Assembly: GCA_021805955.1 (NCBI GenBank) | Contig: JAJZDO010000989.1 | Location: forward strand, 1-7,594 | Source of the DNA: Acidobacteriota bacterium | Lineage (GTDB): Bacteria; Acidobacteriota; Terriglobia; Terriglobales; Acidobacteriaceae | Direction: 5' to 3' | DNA: 7,594 nt | Notes under the pieces: generated by a model | What the model was told of the DNA's origin: nothing | Databases searched by the model: none | Seen by the model: only the letters and a program-made list of their open reading frames with translations | Program-made: the position numbers and the translations under genes | Part shown: positions 6,589 through 7,594 of the stretch, piece after piece | How the letters are laid out: the number at the start of each line of letters is the position of its first letter | Numbering within the stretch: the first letter of the stretch is position 1

Positions 6589-7594
6589 TTAGAACGCTTC
6601 TGAATTTCCCAGGTCAGGCTCGAACCCAACCATCTGCATGGCATTCGTGATTTCATTGTTTCTCATAAAGTAGTTCCAGCAGAAACCGGTGCGAAGATTT
6701 TCCGCCATCAGCACGCTGATGCCTATGTCGATGCCAAGTTGATCTTCAGCATACCAGTTGGACTGCGGCTGAAATGCGTCGATGAATCCATAGCGGGTCC
6801 AGGCCTTTTCACCGTATTTTTCGCGAATGGACAACAAAACATGCGAACACTCGGCGGGCAAAAAAACCAGCGAGCCCGCTGTCGCGCACGGCACAATGGT
6901 GCCGTCAATTCCGCCGAATTCCGGCGGCCCACCCCACACGCGATATCCCGTGGGCGATTCCGAAGCCGTGATGCCCCATAGGTTCTGGTCCATCCACGGA
7001 AACTGGCGGCCCAACGTAAGGCAAAAGAGCTGATGGGCCCGCGTGGCCGCAATCGAATTCACGAAATAGTTGGCGTGTTCATCGCGTAGATGCCGGAAAT
7101 CGCACCAGGCGTGCGCATACTGATGAATAAACAGCGGCGCTATGCCGCTGATGAATTCGATGCCGCCAAACTCAATAATTGGACGAGTCACAGCGTTCCA
7201 GGCGCTCGGCGGAATGGCATTGCGAGATGCGCCGATCGCCATCAGCAGCATCGTCAGCATCTCGGCATAGACGTCCCAACGATATTTGATGAATCCTGTT
7301 TCCGGAAGCCAGCCCATTGACAGCGTGTCGCTGCCGTTCAGCATCCATTGCCAATCCACGCGATTGTACAGAGTGGTCGCCAGCGCATGGATGCGAAGAT
7401 TGTCGCTGAAATATTGGCGACATAACAGAATGCCGGAGAGCAGCAGAGAGGTGTCGATGGAAGAGAGTTCTGAGCCGAAAAGCCGCTCACCACTTTCAAT
7501 GTCCAGAAAGTGATAAAGAAACCCATGAACATGCGGACACTGTTCCAGTAGAAACGCCAGCGTGGTCTCAACCCGCCGTTCGCAGACAGAGGGC
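6589..7594 (-). CDS. PF10091/COG5368 'glycoamylase' family protein (GH144-like), N-terminus outside window
   Basis: This is the C-terminal 334 residues of a larger (alpha/alpha)6-barrel glycosidase-like protein, usually about 430-500 residues. The gene reads to the right edge without a stop; the GTG at 7359 is internal, since family sequence continues upstream through HGFLYHFLDIESGERLFGSE (about 7490-7550) and LSSIDTSLLLSG. Further family blocks are RVDWQWML (about 7340-7362), NLWGITASESPTGYRVWGG (about 6935-6990), DGTIVPCATAGS (about 6865-6905), RYGFIDAFQPQSNWYAED (about 6740-6800) and LGIDIGISVLMAENLRTG, ending in TAA at 6591-6589. Databases often call such proteins glucoamylases, but characterised members (GH144) are endo-beta-1,2-glucanases, and related domains occur in cyclic beta-1,2-glucan synthases. 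A signal peptide, if present, would be in the missing part. It converges on treY, so it is separately transcribed. Family is secure; substrate is not known. Confidence 0.9.
   Translation of the reverse strand, partial: PSVCERRVETTLAFLLEQCPHVHGFLYHFLDIESGERLFGSELSSIDTSLLLSGILLCRQYFSDNLRIHALATTLYNRVDWQWMLNGSDTLSMGWLPETGFIKYRWDVYAEMLTMLLMAIGASRNAIPPSAWNAVTRPIIEFGGIEFISGIAPLFIHQYAHAWCDFRHLRDEHANYFVNSIAATRAHQLFCLTLGRQFPWMDQNLWGITASESPTGYRVWGGPPEFGGIDGTIVPCATAGSLVFLPAECSHVLLSIREKYGEKAWTRYGFIDAFQPQSNWYAEDQLGIDIGISVLMAENLRTGFCWNYFMRNNEITNAMQMVGFEPDLGNSEAF

Noticed and set aside
6119..6592. A 157-codon + strand open frame near the treY 3' end that could suggest a frameshift or extra gene.
   Set aside because: The treY frame itself keeps family-like sequence (LLLRGSYRPL, FTNVLTGATV) up to its TAG, so no frameshift is needed. 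The other frame is Arg/Ala-rich low-complexity shadow.
7357..7359. GTG as the start of the PF10091 gene.
   Set aside because: Conserved family sequence continues in frame upstream to the window edge, and the RVDWQWML motif containing this Val is internal in relatives.
7338..7571. A 77-codon - strand frame with a hydrophobic start, like a small membrane protein.
   Set aside because: The overlapping PF10091 frame on the same strand continues through this stretch with family motifs (HGFLYHFLDIESG, SSIDTSLLLSG), so the hydrophobic peptide is a shifted-frame product.

Overview
This window carries the end of a glycan and trehalose gene cluster from a Gram-negative-type bacterium. Three genes run head to tail on the + strand: a GH15 enzyme (its first codons lie outside the window), treZ and treY. 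A fourth gene lies on the - strand, converges on treY and is cut by the right edge of the window. It encodes a PF10091/COG5368 'glycoamylase' (GH144-like) protein. The gene order, the long TreY and the presence of a COG5368 enzyme would fit an acidobacterium of the Koribacter/Terriglobia kind. That is inference from memory, and a proteobacterium is not excluded. I see no tRNA, rRNA, CRISPR array, insertion sequence, phage gene or attachment site.

Layout: 2-1750 is the GH15 gene, in frame up to the left edge. Positions 1743-1850 form an unusual junction: a good Shine-Dalgarno is followed by an ATG in the wrong frame, while TreZ-like coding begins upstream of the only conventional TreZ start. 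TreZ runs to 3657. TreY starts on the last base of the TreZ stop (TAATG) and runs to 6548. A 40-base gap without a convincing terminator follows. The PF10091 gene then occupies 6589-7594 on the - strand.

How the genes work together: TreY turns the reducing-end alpha-1,4 bond of a malto-oligosaccharide (from glycogen or starch) into an alpha,alpha-1,1 bond. TreZ then cuts off the terminal trehalose. The GH15 enzyme could be a trehalase that recycles the product or an exo-alpha-glucosidase acting on the same oligosaccharides; sequence alone does not decide. The PF10091 protein belongs to a family with characterised endo-beta-1,2-glucanases, so it may act on a different glucan and need not share the pathway.

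I found no wholly new biological system. The point most worth a second look is the start of treZ, which is either a rare non-AUG start, a one-base indel, or a mis-assembled homopolymer. Other points concern enzyme specificity and family variation.
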